Positions 44,305 through 52,291 of a DNA stretch of 64,000 nt are shown here, in pieces (positions within the stretch are counted from its first letter, which is position 1; the number at the start of each line of letters is the position of its first letter). The notes under the pieces are model-generated. The model was not told the DNA's origin. It saw only the letters and a program-made list of their open reading frames with translations, and did not search any database. The stretch covers positions 3,888,501 through 3,952,500 of the forward strand of contig NZ_JACHMZ010000001.1 in the NCBI RefSeq assembly GCF_014205165.1. The letters run 5' to 3'. Origin of the DNA: Micromonospora carbonacea. Lineage in GTDB: Bacteria > Actinomycetota > Actinomycetes > Mycobacteriales > Micromonosporaceae. The translations under genes were made by a program, and so were the position numbers.

Positions 44305-45449
44305 GCGACGACCGGCCCGTCTTCGTGATCCACGGCATCGCCAACCGGGACCCGCAGGTGGTCGCCGGCCGGGTGGCGGAGCTGAGCGCCGCCGCCCTCG
44401 GCCGGTGGACGATGCACTCCGCCTACTGGGGTGACCTCGGCTCGTCCACCCTCGGGGTGGAGCTGGCCATGCCGCCCGGCCCCGGGCAGTCCTGGGACGT
44501 CCGCGACGGCGGGCCGCCGCCGGTCGCCGACGACGCCGGCCTGGGGCTCGCCGGCCCGGTCCCGTTGACCACCGCGCAGCGGCTGGAGCTGGTCCGGGCG
44601 CGGGCCCGGCAGACGTTGGACCCGCCGCCGGTCGAGTCGCGGGGCGCCCCGCCGGACGTCACCGACGAGGTGCTGGACGCGATCGCGCAGGAGTGGCCGC
44701 GGACCCGGTGGCTGCGCCACGCCGACGACCCGACGCTGCTGGCCGAGGTGGGCGCGGCGCTCGCGGCGGCGGCGCTGGACGCCGTGGGCGACGCCGGCCA
44801 CGAGGTACGCGACCCGGGGGCGGTCCGCCGCGTCATCCGCCGCCGCCTGCCCGAACTGGACCGGGTGGCCGGCGCGGCCGTCGGCGCCGCCGGGGAGCGC
44901 TTCTACACCTGGGCCCGCATCGCCCGCGCCCGGTACGTCGCCCTCACCCTCGGCGACGTGCTGGTCTACCAGCGCCACGGCGAGCGGATCCGGGCCCGCA
45001 TCCGCGAGCAGATCACCGCCGTCGCCGGGGAACGTGCCGGGCGGGAGGAGCCGGTGCACCTGATCGGGCACAGCCTCGGCGCGGTCGTCGCGCTGGACCT
45101 GGCCACCGGCGAGGACCCGGTACGCACGGCGGGGCTGGTGACGTTCGGCTGCCAGTGGCCGCTGTTCCACCTGTTCGACCCGCGCGGCGGCCAGCTCGCC
45201 CCGTACGACGGCAGCGGGCCGGTGCTGCTGCCGGACTCGGTGGGCCGGTGGGCGAACCTGTGGCATCCGCTGGACCCGCTGGGCTTCGTCGCGAGCCGGT
45301 TGTTCCGCTGGGCGGACGGCTCCACGCCCCGGGACGTGCGGGTGGAGCACCTGCTGTCGGACCAGCTCTACACGCACTCGGCGTACTGGACGAACCCGCG
45401 CCTGGTGTCGGTGCTGCACGAGACGTTCGCGGAACCGACGGACCGGTGA
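44301..45449 (+). CDS. Alpha/beta-hydrolase (lipase/esterase-like)
   Basis: The 382-residue protein opens with RPVFVIHGIANRD, the oxyanion strand of alpha/beta hydrolases, and has nucleophile Ser258 in LIGHSLGAV, with a probable acid in WHPLDPLGF and His in YTHSAYW. A long insert (residues about 45-200) separates the first strand from the nucleophile elbow. No signal peptide is present, so it acts in the cytoplasm or at the membrane face. It is translationally coupled to the second CHAT protease and is a candidate effector of that protease (inference). Confidence 0.85.
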   Translation: MSDDRPVFVIHGIANRDPQVVAGRVAELSAAALGRWTMHSAYWGDLGSSTLGVELAMPPGPGQSWDVRDGGPPPVADDAGLGLAGPVPLTTAQRLELVRARARQTLDPPPVESRGAPPDVTDEVLDAIAQEWPRTRWLRHADDPTLLAEVGAALAAAALDAVGDAGHEVRDPGAVRRVIRRRLPELDRVAGAAVGAAGERFYTWARIARARYVALTLGDVLVYQRHGERIRARIREQITAVAGERAGREEPVHLIGHSLGAVVALDLATGEDPVRTAGLVTFGCQWPLFHLFDPRGGQLAPYDGSGPVLLPDSVGRWANLWHPLDPLGFVASRLFRWADGSTPRDVRVEHLLSDQLYTHSAYWTNPRLVSVLHETFAEPTDR

Positions 45450-45533
45450 GTCCCGGCCGGTCGGGCGGGGCGGCACACGCCGCGCGGAGCGTCCTAGGAG
45501 GATGGCCTGGGTGGGGTCGGGCAGGATGGGGGC

Positions 45534-46277
45534 GTGGACATCGAGCCCGTCGACGCCGCCCCCGCCCGGGCGTTCCCCCGGGCGAGCCTGCGGCAACGCT
45601 GGACGGACCTGACCTTCGTGCACTGGGCGGTCGCGCCGGAGCTCGTCGCGCCGCTGCTGCCCGCCGGCACCCGCCCCGACACCCTCGACGGGGCCGCCCA
45701 CGTCGGCCTCGTCGGCTTCCGGATGGTCGGGCTGGGCCTCGGCCGGGGCCCGGGGGTGCCGTACTTCGGCACCTTCTGGGAGACCAACGTCCGGCTCTAC
45801 TCCGTCGACGACGCCGGGCGGCGGGCCGTGGTGTTCCGGTCGCTCGACGCCTCCCGGCTGGTCCCGGTGCTCGTCGCGCGGGCGAGCCTGCGGCTGCCGT
45901 ACCTGTGGTCGAGGATGCGGCTGGACCGCGACGGCGACACGGTGACGTACCGCTGCCGGCGGCGCTGGCCCGGCCCGGCCGGCGCGGCGAGCCGCCTGGT
46001 GGTCCGGGTCGGCGACCCGATCGCCGACCCGACGCCGCTGGAGCACTTCCTCACCGCCCGCTGGGGGCTGCACACCCGGGCGTACGGGCGCACGCTGCAC
46101 CTGCCGAACTGGCACCCGCGCTGGCCGCTGCACCGGGCCGAGCTGCTGAGCCTGGACGACGAGCTGGTCGCCGCCGCGGGGCTGCCCGCGCCCGCCGGAG
46201 AGCCGGTGAGCGTGCTCTACTCCCCCGGCGTGCCGGTCGTGTTCGGCCTGCCCGCCGTCGCGCGCCGGCCCGGCTGA
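45534..46277 (+). CDS. DUF2071 (YqjF-like) family protein
   Basis: The 247-residue product matches the DUF2071 family: LRQRWTDLTFVHWAVAPELV, LLPAGTRPDTLDG, PYFGTFWETNVRLYS, HFLTARWGLHT and LHLPNWHPRWPLHRAEL. The biochemical role of the family is not established. It begins with GTG 84 bases after the hydrolase and is probably monocistronic. The last codons lie inside one arm of a long inverted repeat that also serves the convergent dioxygenase operon. Confidence 0.85.
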   Translation: MDIEPVDAAPARAFPRASLRQRWTDLTFVHWAVAPELVAPLLPAGTRPDTLDGAAHVGLVGFRMVGLGLGRGPGVPYFGTFWETNVRLYSVDDAGRRAVVFRSLDASRLVPVLVARASLRLPYLWSRMRLDRDGDTVTYRCRRRWPGPAGAASRLVVRVGDPIADPTPLEHFLTARWGLHTRAYGRTLHLPNWHPRWPLHRAELLSLDDELVAAAGLPAPAGEPVSVLYSPGVPVVFGLPAVARRPG

Positions 46278-46311
46278 CGGGCCGACGAGGGCCCGCCGCC
46301 GGGCCGGCGCG
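46261..46311. terminator. Bidirectional terminator overlapping the DUF2071 stop
   Basis: CGCGCCGGCCCGGC at 46261-46274 pairs perfectly with GCCGGGCCGGCGCG at 46298-46311 (14 base pairs, 23-base loop). It lies between convergent genes, 19 bases from the end of the extradiol dioxygenase gene. The left arm covers the last five codons of the DUF2071 gene, so the coding sequence is constrained by the hairpin. Confidence 0.75.
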
Positions 46312-46329
46312 CGAGGAGAGGCGGTGGGG

Positions 46330-47223
46330 TCAGAACCGGCCCCAGTCGTCGGCGGCGGGCCGCCACACGTCGATGTTGCGCGGGTCCACCGACATGCGGC
46401 GGGCCCGGTGGGTCTCGTGCTCCTCGGGCGTGAAGACCCGGTGCCGGTCGCACAGCTCGTAGCGCGGCCCGTGCACCGGGTCGTGCATGTAGAAGGCGAT
46501 CGACGTCGACGCGGAGTGGTTGACCAGGTCCGAGGCGATGGGCACCTGCTTGTACTGGGCGCGCGCCCGGCCGCGCATCACGTGGTCGAAGCTCTTCATC
46601 ATGAAGCACAGGTGCGCGACGTAGAACTCCTTGTTGCGCTGGATCGCCAGGCTGTGGTGGTAGCGGTCCTCGCTGCGCAGGAAGGCCGTCACGTCGCCGA
46701 CGTAGTCGGAGACGAGGAAGCCGAGCACCTCGGTGTAGAAGCGCAGGGTCTCCTCGTACTTCTCGGTGGCGAGGAACGGGTGCACCAGGTCCAGCGGGCG
46801 CAGCTCGATCAGCGGCGGCTCGGCGTACTCGGCGAACTCGGTGAACAGCTCGACGATCAGGCCGTTGGGGTCCTTGACGGCGAAGCCGCGCTGGACGAGG
46901 CCCTTGACCCGGTCGGCCAGCTCGAACACCTCGTGCCCGGCCGCGGTGACCCGCTCCCGCAGGTCGTCGAGGACCGCGTCGGACTCGACGCTGAAGCCGA
47001 CCGCGGTGGTCCAGGAGACCTCCCGCTGCGGCGCGGCGACCAGCTCGATGCTGTGGTGCTCGATGTCGGCGCGCAGGAAGGCGTACTCGTCGTCGTGCTG
47101 CTCCAGTTGCAGGCCGACGTGGTACTGGAGGAACTCGATGGAGGCGGCCAGGTCCGGCACCTCGATCCGGGCGTACTCCATGCCGTACGGCCCGCGGCGG
47201 CGGGCGGCGGCCTCGGTGGTCAT
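46330..47223 (-). CDS. Extradiol ring-cleavage dioxygenase (VOC superfamily)
   Basis: The 297-residue protein has two vicinal-oxygen-chelate modules, MEYARIEVPDLAASIEFLQY and DLVHPFLATEKYEETLRFYT, the architecture of catechol 2,3-dioxygenase-type enzymes. In the second module, probable iron ligands are His in LVHPF, His in RYHHSLAI and Glu in RYELCDRH. It would open a catechol-like ring between or beside its hydroxyls. It is the last gene of the dioxygenase operon and overlaps the Dabb gene by 4 bases. The exact substrate cannot be read from the sequence. Confidence 0.87.
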   Translation of the reverse strand: MTTEAAARRRGPYGMEYARIEVPDLAASIEFLQYHVGLQLEQHDDEYAFLRADIEHHSIELVAAPQREVSWTTAVGFSVESDAVLDDLRERVTAAGHEVFELADRVKGLVQRGFAVKDPNGLIVELFTEFAEYAEPPLIELRPLDLVHPFLATEKYEETLRFYTEVLGFLVSDYVGDVTAFLRSEDRYHHSLAIQRNKEFYVAHLCFMMKSFDHVMRGRARAQYKQVPIASDLVNHSASTSIAFYMHDPVHGPRYELCDRHRVFTPEEHETHRARRMSVDPRNIDVWRPAADDWGRF

Positions 47224-47549
47224 CTGCTACCCCTCTCGGTGTGCTGGTGGTCCCCCACGGTGGGGAAGCTGACGATGGCCTGGCGCTCGACGACCGGACG
47301 CCAGCGTTCCCGGACGAACCGCTCGTGCGAGTCGCTGTGCAGGTAGTCGAGCAGGTCCTGCTCGGTGGGGAACTCCACGACGAAGCCGTGGCTCATGGTG
47401 TCGTCGCGGGTGCTGACGTTGGCCCCGCTGCGCCAGTTGCGCATCGCCGGGTACCGCGACGGGAACGTCTCCAGCTCGGCCAGGACGGACTCGGCCGCGC
47501 CGGGCGGCAGGTCGTCGCGGAAGCGGAACACGAGCATGTGGGTGATCAT
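47220..47549 (-). CDS. Dabb-family (stress-responsive A/B barrel) protein
   Basis: The 109-residue product opens MITHMLVFRFRDDLPPGAAE and has the central histidine region MSHGFVVEFPTEQDLLDYL, followed by SDSHERFVRERWRPVVE, all typical of Dabb dimeric ferredoxin-like barrels. Family members include cyclases, decarboxylases and proteins of unknown role, and often accompany aromatic degradation genes. It lies 10 bases after the beta subunit and overlaps the extradiol dioxygenase start as ATGA, so it is part of the pathway. Confidence 0.85.
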   Translation of the reverse strand: MITHMLVFRFRDDLPPGAAESVLAELETFPSRYPAMRNWRSGANVSTRDDTMSHGFVVEFPTEQDLLDYLHSDSHERFVRERWRPVVERQAIVSFPTVGDHQHTERGSR

Positions 47550-47559
47550 GGCGGCCGGC

Positions 47560-48096
47560 TCAGAGGATGAAGCTGAGTCGGGCGCCGGGGTCCATGGACT
47601 CCATCACCGGCACGGCCCGCCGCACCCGGAACCGCAGCCCGTCGGGCTCGACCTTGAGCACGTGCTCGTAGCGGCCCACGTAGGTGTAGGCGCCGCCGTC
47701 GCGGTAGCGGTGGATGACGAAGTTCGCGGTGATCCAGACGGTCTCCGCGCCGGCCTCCAGCAGGATCACGTTGGAGACCATCCGGTGGGTGCGCGAGTGC
47801 GGGTTCTCCGCGTGCGCCTTGCGGCTCTTGAGCCGCTTGACCCGGGCCCGGATCAGCTCGTAGTCGTCGGCGACGAAGTATCCGGCGGTGGTGGCGTCCC
47901 AGCCGGCCCAGTCGGTCGTCGGCACCTCCAGCCGGCCGTCGGGCTCGAAGAGGGTGAACCACTCGTCGAGGCGCCACTCGTCGAGCAGCTGGGCCTCGCG
48001 GTAGAGGAACTCCTCCACCTCGGCGCGGGTGACCTCGCGCGACTCCACTTTCACCACTCCCCCACGGCTGCCGTTGCCCGCCGTCACGGCGCTCAC
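47560..48096 (-). CDS. Ring-hydroxylating dioxygenase beta subunit
   Basis: The 178-residue protein is the small NTF2-fold beta subunit that assembles with the Rieske alpha subunit. Diagnostic stretches are EEFLYREAQLLDEWRLDEWF, DGRLEVPTTDW and KAHAENPHSRTHRMVSNVIL, the last being the conserved histidine/arginine segment of beta subunits. It starts with GTG, overlapping the alpha subunit stop as GTGA, giving stoichiometric coupling. The N-terminal 15 residues (SAVTAGNGSRGGVVK) are outside the family core; an internal GTG could be used instead. Confidence 0.88.
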   Translation of the reverse strand: MSAVTAGNGSRGGVVKVESREVTRAEVEEFLYREAQLLDEWRLDEWFTLFEPDGRLEVPTTDWAGWDATTAGYFVADDYELIRARVKRLKSRKAHAENPHSRTHRMVSNVILLEAGAETVWITANFVIHRYRDGGAYTYVGRYEHVLKVEPDGLRFRVRRAVPVMESMDPGARLSFIL

Positions 48097-49472
48097 TCCC
48101 CCGCCTCGGCGGCGGCCGGGCCGCTCGCCGGGGCACCGGCCGGCGGCGCGCCGGCCACGCTGGTGGACGCGCCGACGACGTGCGCCCACTGCCGCCAGAA
48201 GCTGCGCATCGCGCCCTCGTCGATCGAGCGCCCCTGGTTGCCCTGCTTCTCGTTGGCCATGCCCCGCGACATGTCGCTCCAGTCGTGGGCGGGGTCGGCC
48301 GCGTCGGCGGTGGCGACGATGCCGCGCTGCACCGCCTCGTACGCCTCGATGTCGTCGGGGGTGGCGAGGCCGCCCGGCCCGACGAAGCTGACCATCGTCT
48401 TGATGCGCAGCGCGCGCACCGACTCCGGCTCGCCGACCTCGACGAACTGCCACGCCCGCACGTCGGTGCGGTCGGCGGCGACCGGTTCGAGCTGCCGGAT
48501 GGTCAGCGCCTCCAGGTCGAACAGCAGCAGGTTGGGGAAGACGAACAGGATGCGGCTGGCGTCGGCGACCTCGGCGGCGAGCTCGGGCCCGAGGCGGGCC
48601 TCCAGCTCGCGCCGCTTGACGGCGGTGCGCTCCTTCTCCTCCTCGCCGAAGCGGGGCTCCCAGACCATACCGATGCGGCCGTTGTGTCCGGTGAGGACGA
48701 GCAGGCCGTGGCCGCCGCCGAGGTCGTAGGCGTACTGGTCGTCGTCGGTGACGGCGAAGCCGGTCTCGCGCAGGTAGCCGACGAACGTGTTGTGCGTGGG
48801 GGCGAAGTGGTAGCCGTCCATGGCGTTCTCGACGGCCAGCTTCCAGTTGCCCTTGACGCTGTAGAGCTGCACCCCGGGCAGGGTGGTCATGCCGCGCTCG
48901 CCGATCTTGGCCGTGAGCGACATGTAGTGCGCCGCCGGGCCGAGGTGGGTCAGCAGGTCGGGCACGTCGGGGTCGAACGCGATGAAGACGAAGCCCTCGT
49001 GGATCTGGAGGCGGGGCACCTGACGCAGCGCCATCGACGCCCGGAAGGCCGGGTCGTCGGGGTACGCGTCGTCGCCGGGCAGCGCGGCCAGCTCGCCGGA
49101 GTTACTGAACGCCCAGGCGTGGTAGAAGCACTGGAAGAACTTGGTGTTGCCCTCGCTGTGCCGGCACAGCACGGTGCCCCGGTGGGTGCAGGAGTTGAAG
49201 AACACCCGCACCTCGCCGTCGGCGTCGCGGCAGAAGATCAGCGGACGCCCGCCCAGCGTGCGGGTCTTGAAGTCGCCCGCCTTCGGGATCTCCGTCTCGT
49301 GACCGAGGTAGAGCCAGGTGTGCCCCCAGATCCGCGCGATCTCCTCGGCGAACACCCCCGGCTCGCGGTACGCCGAGCGGTGCACGCGGAACCGCAGCGC
49401 CTCCCAGTCCTCGTCGATCATCGCGCCGTCACCGGGTGCACCGAGCGGGCGTACCGGCGTCTGCTGCGCCAT
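48093..49472 (-). CDS. Rieske ring-hydroxylating dioxygenase alpha subunit
   Basis: The 459-residue catalytic subunit carries a Rieske 2Fe-2S site: Cys95, His97 (NSCTHRGTVLC) and Cys115, His118 (FFQCFYHAW). The mononuclear iron site is ENAMDGYHFAPTHN, with bridging Asp219 and ligands His222 and His227. It activates O2 to hydroxylate an aromatic ring using electrons from a ferredoxin. ATG at 49472 is preferred over an in-frame upstream start because GGTGAGGTG precedes it and the upstream option would cover the operator. The C-terminus has an Ala/Pro-rich tail. First gene of a four-gene operon. Confidence 0.92.
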   Translation of the reverse strand: MAQQTPVRPLGAPGDGAMIDEDWEALRFRVHRSAYREPGVFAEEIARIWGHTWLYLGHETEIPKAGDFKTRTLGGRPLIFCRDADGEVRVFFNSCTHRGTVLCRHSEGNTKFFQCFYHAWAFSNSGELAALPGDDAYPDDPAFRASMALRQVPRLQIHEGFVFIAFDPDVPDLLTHLGPAAHYMSLTAKIGERGMTTLPGVQLYSVKGNWKLAVENAMDGYHFAPTHNTFVGYLRETGFAVTDDDQYAYDLGGGHGLLVLTGHNGRIGMVWEPRFGEEEKERTAVKRRELEARLGPELAAEVADASRILFVFPNLLLFDLEALTIRQLEPVAADRTDVRAWQFVEVGEPESVRALRIKTMVSFVGPGGLATPDDIEAYEAVQRGIVATADAADPAHDWSDMSRGMANEKQGNQGRSIDEGAMRSFWRQWAHVVGASTSVAGAPPAGAPASGPAAAEAGE

Positions 49473-49818
49473 CACCTCACCGCCTTCTACGTCATGCGAG
49501 ACAGCGTCTCGCACCACGATGCTGCTATCCGGCCCTGCCACCTGTCAAGAGCAGGACATACTCCAGCACCGGGTTACTCGCTGTTAATACGGGCGCAACA
49601 CGCAACGGCGGTTTCGTTGGCCACGATGCCGAACGTCGACAGGGCGCGGCCACGCCGCTGCGCCGCGGGTACGGGCCCCTCCGTCGTGGCCCGCACACCC
49701 GCGGTCCGCACACCCACCGGACGCCACCGCCACCGCCGCCGCGCGCCGGCGGCACACGCGTCACCAGCCGCGCCACCCATCGCACCGCCAGCCGGTGTCA
49801 CCCCTCCCGGAGGATCCC
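49473..49818. other. Divergent control region, dioxygenase operon versus amidase
   Basis: This 346-base stretch separates the leftward dioxygenase operon from the rightward amidase. It contains the inverted repeat at 49495-49513 close to the dioxygenase start. A TTGACA hexamer reading leftward at 49543-49548 has a poor -10 (TAGCAG at 49522-49527, 15-base spacing). The part next to the amidase (49620-49800) is rich in CCG repeats and shows no clear promoter or gene. Confidence 0.5.
49495..49513. promoter_or_regulatory. Inverted repeat TGCGAGAC-AGC-GTCTCGCA, probable operator
   Basis: Perfect eight-base arms around a three-base centre lie 23 bases upstream of the dioxygenase alpha start, between the start codon and the probable -35. 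A protein bound here would block leftward transcription. The IclR regulators encoded about 9-10 kb away are plausible ligands, but the arms do not match the other symmetric sites in the region, so a different regulator is possible. Confidence 0.65.
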
Positions 49819-50925
49819 ATGCTCCAGCCGCACGAAGGCCCGATCGCTGGAACCCACTACCTGCCGAGCACGCCCGAGACCTGCCTGTGGGGCCGGCTGC
49901 CCACCCGGCGGCACGAACCCGTGCTGCGGATCCGCTCGGGCGAGACGGTGACGATCGACACGCTCAGCCACGAGGGCATCCTGGAGGACCAGGGCCGCGA
50001 CCCGGTCGCGTACCTCAAGCAGTTCGACGTGCCCGCCGACGGGGTCCTCGCCGACGCCCGCGACCTGGCCGCCTCGGACGTCGCCCACGACTACGACGCC
50101 GACGGGCCGCACGTGGTCACCGGGCCCATCGCGGTCGACGGGGCCGAGCCGGGCGACGTGCTCCGCGTCGAGGTCCTCGACCTGCTCGTCCGGGCCCCGT
50201 ACGGCTTCGTCAGCAGCCGGCACGGCTACGGCGCGCTGCCCGGCGAGTTCCCGCTCACCCCGGCCGACACCGGCGCGGGCGGCGACGTGCCCCGCGCGTA
50301 CGGCAGCGTCTGCCACTTCACCGCAGTGGTCAGCAGCGGCGGCCGGCTGTACGGCACGCTGCCGTACGGCGACGGGCGGGCCGCCCGCTTCCCCCTCGCC
50401 CCGTTCCTCGGCCTGATGGGCGTGGCGGTGGACACCGACGACCCGGTGCACTCCGTGCCGCCCGGCGCGTTCGGCGGCAACCTCGACATCAACGAGCTCC
50501 AGATCGGCTCCGCCCTCTACCTTCCGGTGCAGCTCCCCGGGGCCGGCTTCTACGCCGGCGACCCGCACTACGCCCAGGGCGACGGCGAGGTGGCGCTGAC
50601 CGCCCTGGAGGCGCCGCTGCGGGCCACCCTGCGGCTGTCGGTCGTCCCGCAGGCGCAGGCGGGGGCCCTGGGCGTCGCCGACGGCCCCTTCGCCGAGACC
50701 GCGACCCACTGGCTGCCCGTCGGCCTGCACAGCGACCTCGACGAGGCGATGCGCCGGGCCGTGCGCGCCGCCGTCGCCTTCCTCGCCCGCACCCAGGGCA
50801 TGCCGCCGCAGACCGCCCTGGCCTACCTGAGCGCCGCCGCCGACTTCGAGGTCAGCCAGGTCGTCGACGGGGTGAAGGGCATCCACTGCCTGATCCGCAA
50901 GGCGGACTTCCCGGTCCACGTCTGA
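49819..50925 (+). CDS. Acetamidase/formamidase family protein
   Basis: The 368-residue product belongs to the FmdA/AmdA family, which hydrolyses small amides to a carboxylate and ammonia. Visible features are VLRIRSGETVTIDTLSHEGI near the start, VTGPIAVDGAEPGDVLRVEV, SVPPGAFGGNLDINEL and the substrate-site region VQLPGAGFYAGDPHYAQGDG. ATG at 49819 is preferred because GGAGGATCCC precedes it; a GTG eight codons upstream has no ribosome site. It lies divergent from the dioxygenase operon and may release or process an amide intermediate, or simply scavenge nitrogen. Confidence 0.88.
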   Translation: MLQPHEGPIAGTHYLPSTPETCLWGRLPTRRHEPVLRIRSGETVTIDTLSHEGILEDQGRDPVAYLKQFDVPADGVLADARDLAASDVAHDYDADGPHVVTGPIAVDGAEPGDVLRVEVLDLLVRAPYGFVSSRHGYGALPGEFPLTPADTGAGGDVPRAYGSVCHFTAVVSSGGRLYGTLPYGDGRAARFPLAPFLGLMGVAVDTDDPVHSVPPGAFGGNLDINELQIGSALYLPVQLPGAGFYAGDPHYAQGDGEVALTALEAPLRATLRLSVVPQAQAGALGVADGPFAETATHWLPVGLHSDLDEAMRRAVRAAVAFLARTQGMPPQTALAYLSAAADFEVSQVVDGVKGIHCLIRKADFPVHV

Positions 50926-50934
50926 GGTGCAAGG

Positions 50935-50976
50935 AGGGGTCCCCTGTTAACGCATTCCGCATAGCAGGGGACCCCT
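50935..50976. terminator. Bidirectional palindromic terminator, likely a repeated element
   Basis: AGGGGTCCCCTG at 50935-50946 pairs perfectly with CAGGGGACCCCT at 50965-50976 around an 18-base, relatively AT-rich loop containing GTTAAC-like TTAACGCATTC. It begins 9 bases after the amidase stop and ends 1 base before the PfkB kinase stop, serving convergent transcripts. I recall near-identical AGGGGTCCCC/TTAACGC elements as frequent between Micromonospora genes, so this may be a member of a genomic repeat family. Confidence 0.78.
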
Positions 50977-50977
50977 G

Positions 50978-51883
50978 TCAACCAGCGACGATGACCTCGG
51001 CGCGGCGGGGCGCGGCGGCCATCGCGCCCGGCCGGGTCACGGTCACCGCCGCCACCCGGCTCGCCCAGCGGGCCGCCTCGTCGATCGCCGCGCCGTCGAG
51101 CAGCGCGTCGGCCAGCGCCGCGCAGAAGCTGTCGCCCGCGCCGGTCGCGTCCACCGCGTCGACGCGCTCGGCCGGCACCAGCCACTCCCGGTCGGCGCCG
51201 ACCACCAGCGCGCCGTCCGCGCCGAGGGTCACCACCACCGGCCCTCGCGTGCCCAGGGAGCGGGCCAGCGCGGGCAGCTCCGCCGGGCCGGGTGGGGCCG
51301 CCGTGGCCGGGACCCCGGCCAGGGCCGCCAGCTCGCCCCGGTTGGGCACCAGGACGTCGACCCGGGCCAGGGTCGCCGCGTCCACCGGCCGGGCCGGGGC
51401 CGGGTTGAGCACCACCAGGCCGCCCGCCGCGGCCACCGCGGCGGCCACCACCTCGGCGGCGACCTCCTGCTGCAACAGCACCGCGCGGGCCGAGGCGATC
51501 AGGTCGTACGACGGCGCGAGGTGCTCCGGCGCGAGCCACATGTTGGCCCCGGAGCTGACCGCGATGGTGCTGTCGCCGTCGGCGGTGACCAGCACGATCG
51601 CCTGGCCGGTCGGGCGGGGCGCGCGCAGCACCCCGGCCGTGTCCACGCCCTCGGCGGCGAGCAGCCCGGTGAGCCACTCCCCCTCCGGGTCGTCGCCGAC
51701 CGCGCCGACCATGGCGACGCGGCGGCCCAGCCGGGCGGCGGCGACCGCCTGGTTGGCGCCCTTGCCGCCGCCGGCGCGCCGGTGGTCGGCGACGCCGAGC
51801 ACGGTCTGGCCGGGCGCGGGCAGCTCGGCCAGGGGCACCACCACGTCGACGTTGAGGCTGCCCACCACCACGATGTCGGTCAC
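50978..51883 (-). CDS. PfkB-family carbohydrate kinase (ribokinase-like)
   Basis: The 301-residue kinase opens DIVVVGSLNVDVVVPLAELP and has the substrate GGKGANQAVAAARLG motif of ribokinases, the GVDTAGVLRAPRPTG segment and the C-terminal anion-hole/catalytic motif DATGAGDSFCAAL. It transfers phosphate from ATP to a sugar or related hydroxyl compound. It starts with GTG 7 bases after the cupin gene and is the last gene of a seven-gene leftward operon, so its substrate may be a pathway product such as a hydroxy-acid or sugar moiety rather than ribose. Confidence 0.9.
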   Translation of the reverse strand: MTDIVVVGSLNVDVVVPLAELPAPGQTVLGVADHRRAGGGKGANQAVAAARLGRRVAMVGAVGDDPEGEWLTGLLAAEGVDTAGVLRAPRPTGQAIVLVTADGDSTIAVSSGANMWLAPEHLAPSYDLIASARAVLLQQEVAAEVVAAAVAAAGGLVVLNPAPARPVDAATLARVDVLVPNRGELAALAGVPATAAPPGPAELPALARSLGTRGPVVVTLGADGALVVGADREWLVPAERVDAVDATGAGDSFCAALADALLDGAAIDEAARWASRVAAVTVTRPGAMAAAPRRAEVIVAG

Positions 51884-51890
51884 GGCGACC

Positions 51891-52265
51891 TCAGCCCTGC
51901 CCGGGACGCCAGGCGTGCGCCAGGAAGTCCGCCCGGGGCGGCGCGAAGACGTCCAGGTTGATGCAGGGGCCCTCGGTCGGCTCGACGTAGTGCTCCGCGC
52001 CGCGCGGCACGAGCAGCATCGAGCCCGCCCCCATCGGGTGCGGCACCCCGTCGACGTAGTAGTTGCACCGGCCGCCGAGGATCATCACGAGCTGGTCGAA
52101 GTCGTCGTGGTGGTGCGGGTTGAGCGTCATGCCCACGCTCAGTTCGTGCCAGGCCAGCACGACCTCGTCGGTGGCGTACACCTTGCGGCGCACCCCGGGC
52201 CGCACGTCGGTGGCCGGGATGTCGTCCCAGTTCACCGCGATGCCGTAGAGCTGCGGGTTGAGCAT
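51891..52265 (-). CDS. Small cupin protein
   Basis: The 124-residue product has a single cupin barrel. Motif 1 is GMTLNPHHHDDFDQLVMILG with three consecutive histidines plus the downstream acidic/Gln position, and motif 2 is SMLLVPRGAEHYVEP. These residues would bind one divalent metal. Such proteins can be dioxygenases, isomerases or sensors. The gene lies between the aldolase and PfkB genes with short gaps (26 and 7 bases), so a metabolic role in the same pathway is likely. Confidence 0.85.
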   Translation of the reverse strand: MLNPQLYGIAVNWDDIPATDVRPGVRRKVYATDEVVLAWHELSVGMTLNPHHHDDFDQLVMILGGRCNYYVDGVPHPMGAGSMLLVPRGAEHYVEPTEGPCINLDVFAPPRADFLAHAWRPGQG

Positions 52266-52291
52266 GTCAGCGCTCCCTTTCCGGGTGGGGG

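Noticed and set aside
45502..45533. ATG with an AGGAGG in front, upstream of the DUF2071 gene
   Set aside because: It is out of frame with the DUF2071 coding sequence, so it cannot be its start; the GTG at 45534 is in frame and gives the family N-terminus.
49522..49548. Sigma-70-like promoter TTGACA / TAGCAG reading leftward
   Set aside because: The -35 is perfect but the spacing is 15 bases and the -10 is poor, so I mention it as possible without listing it as a promoter feature.
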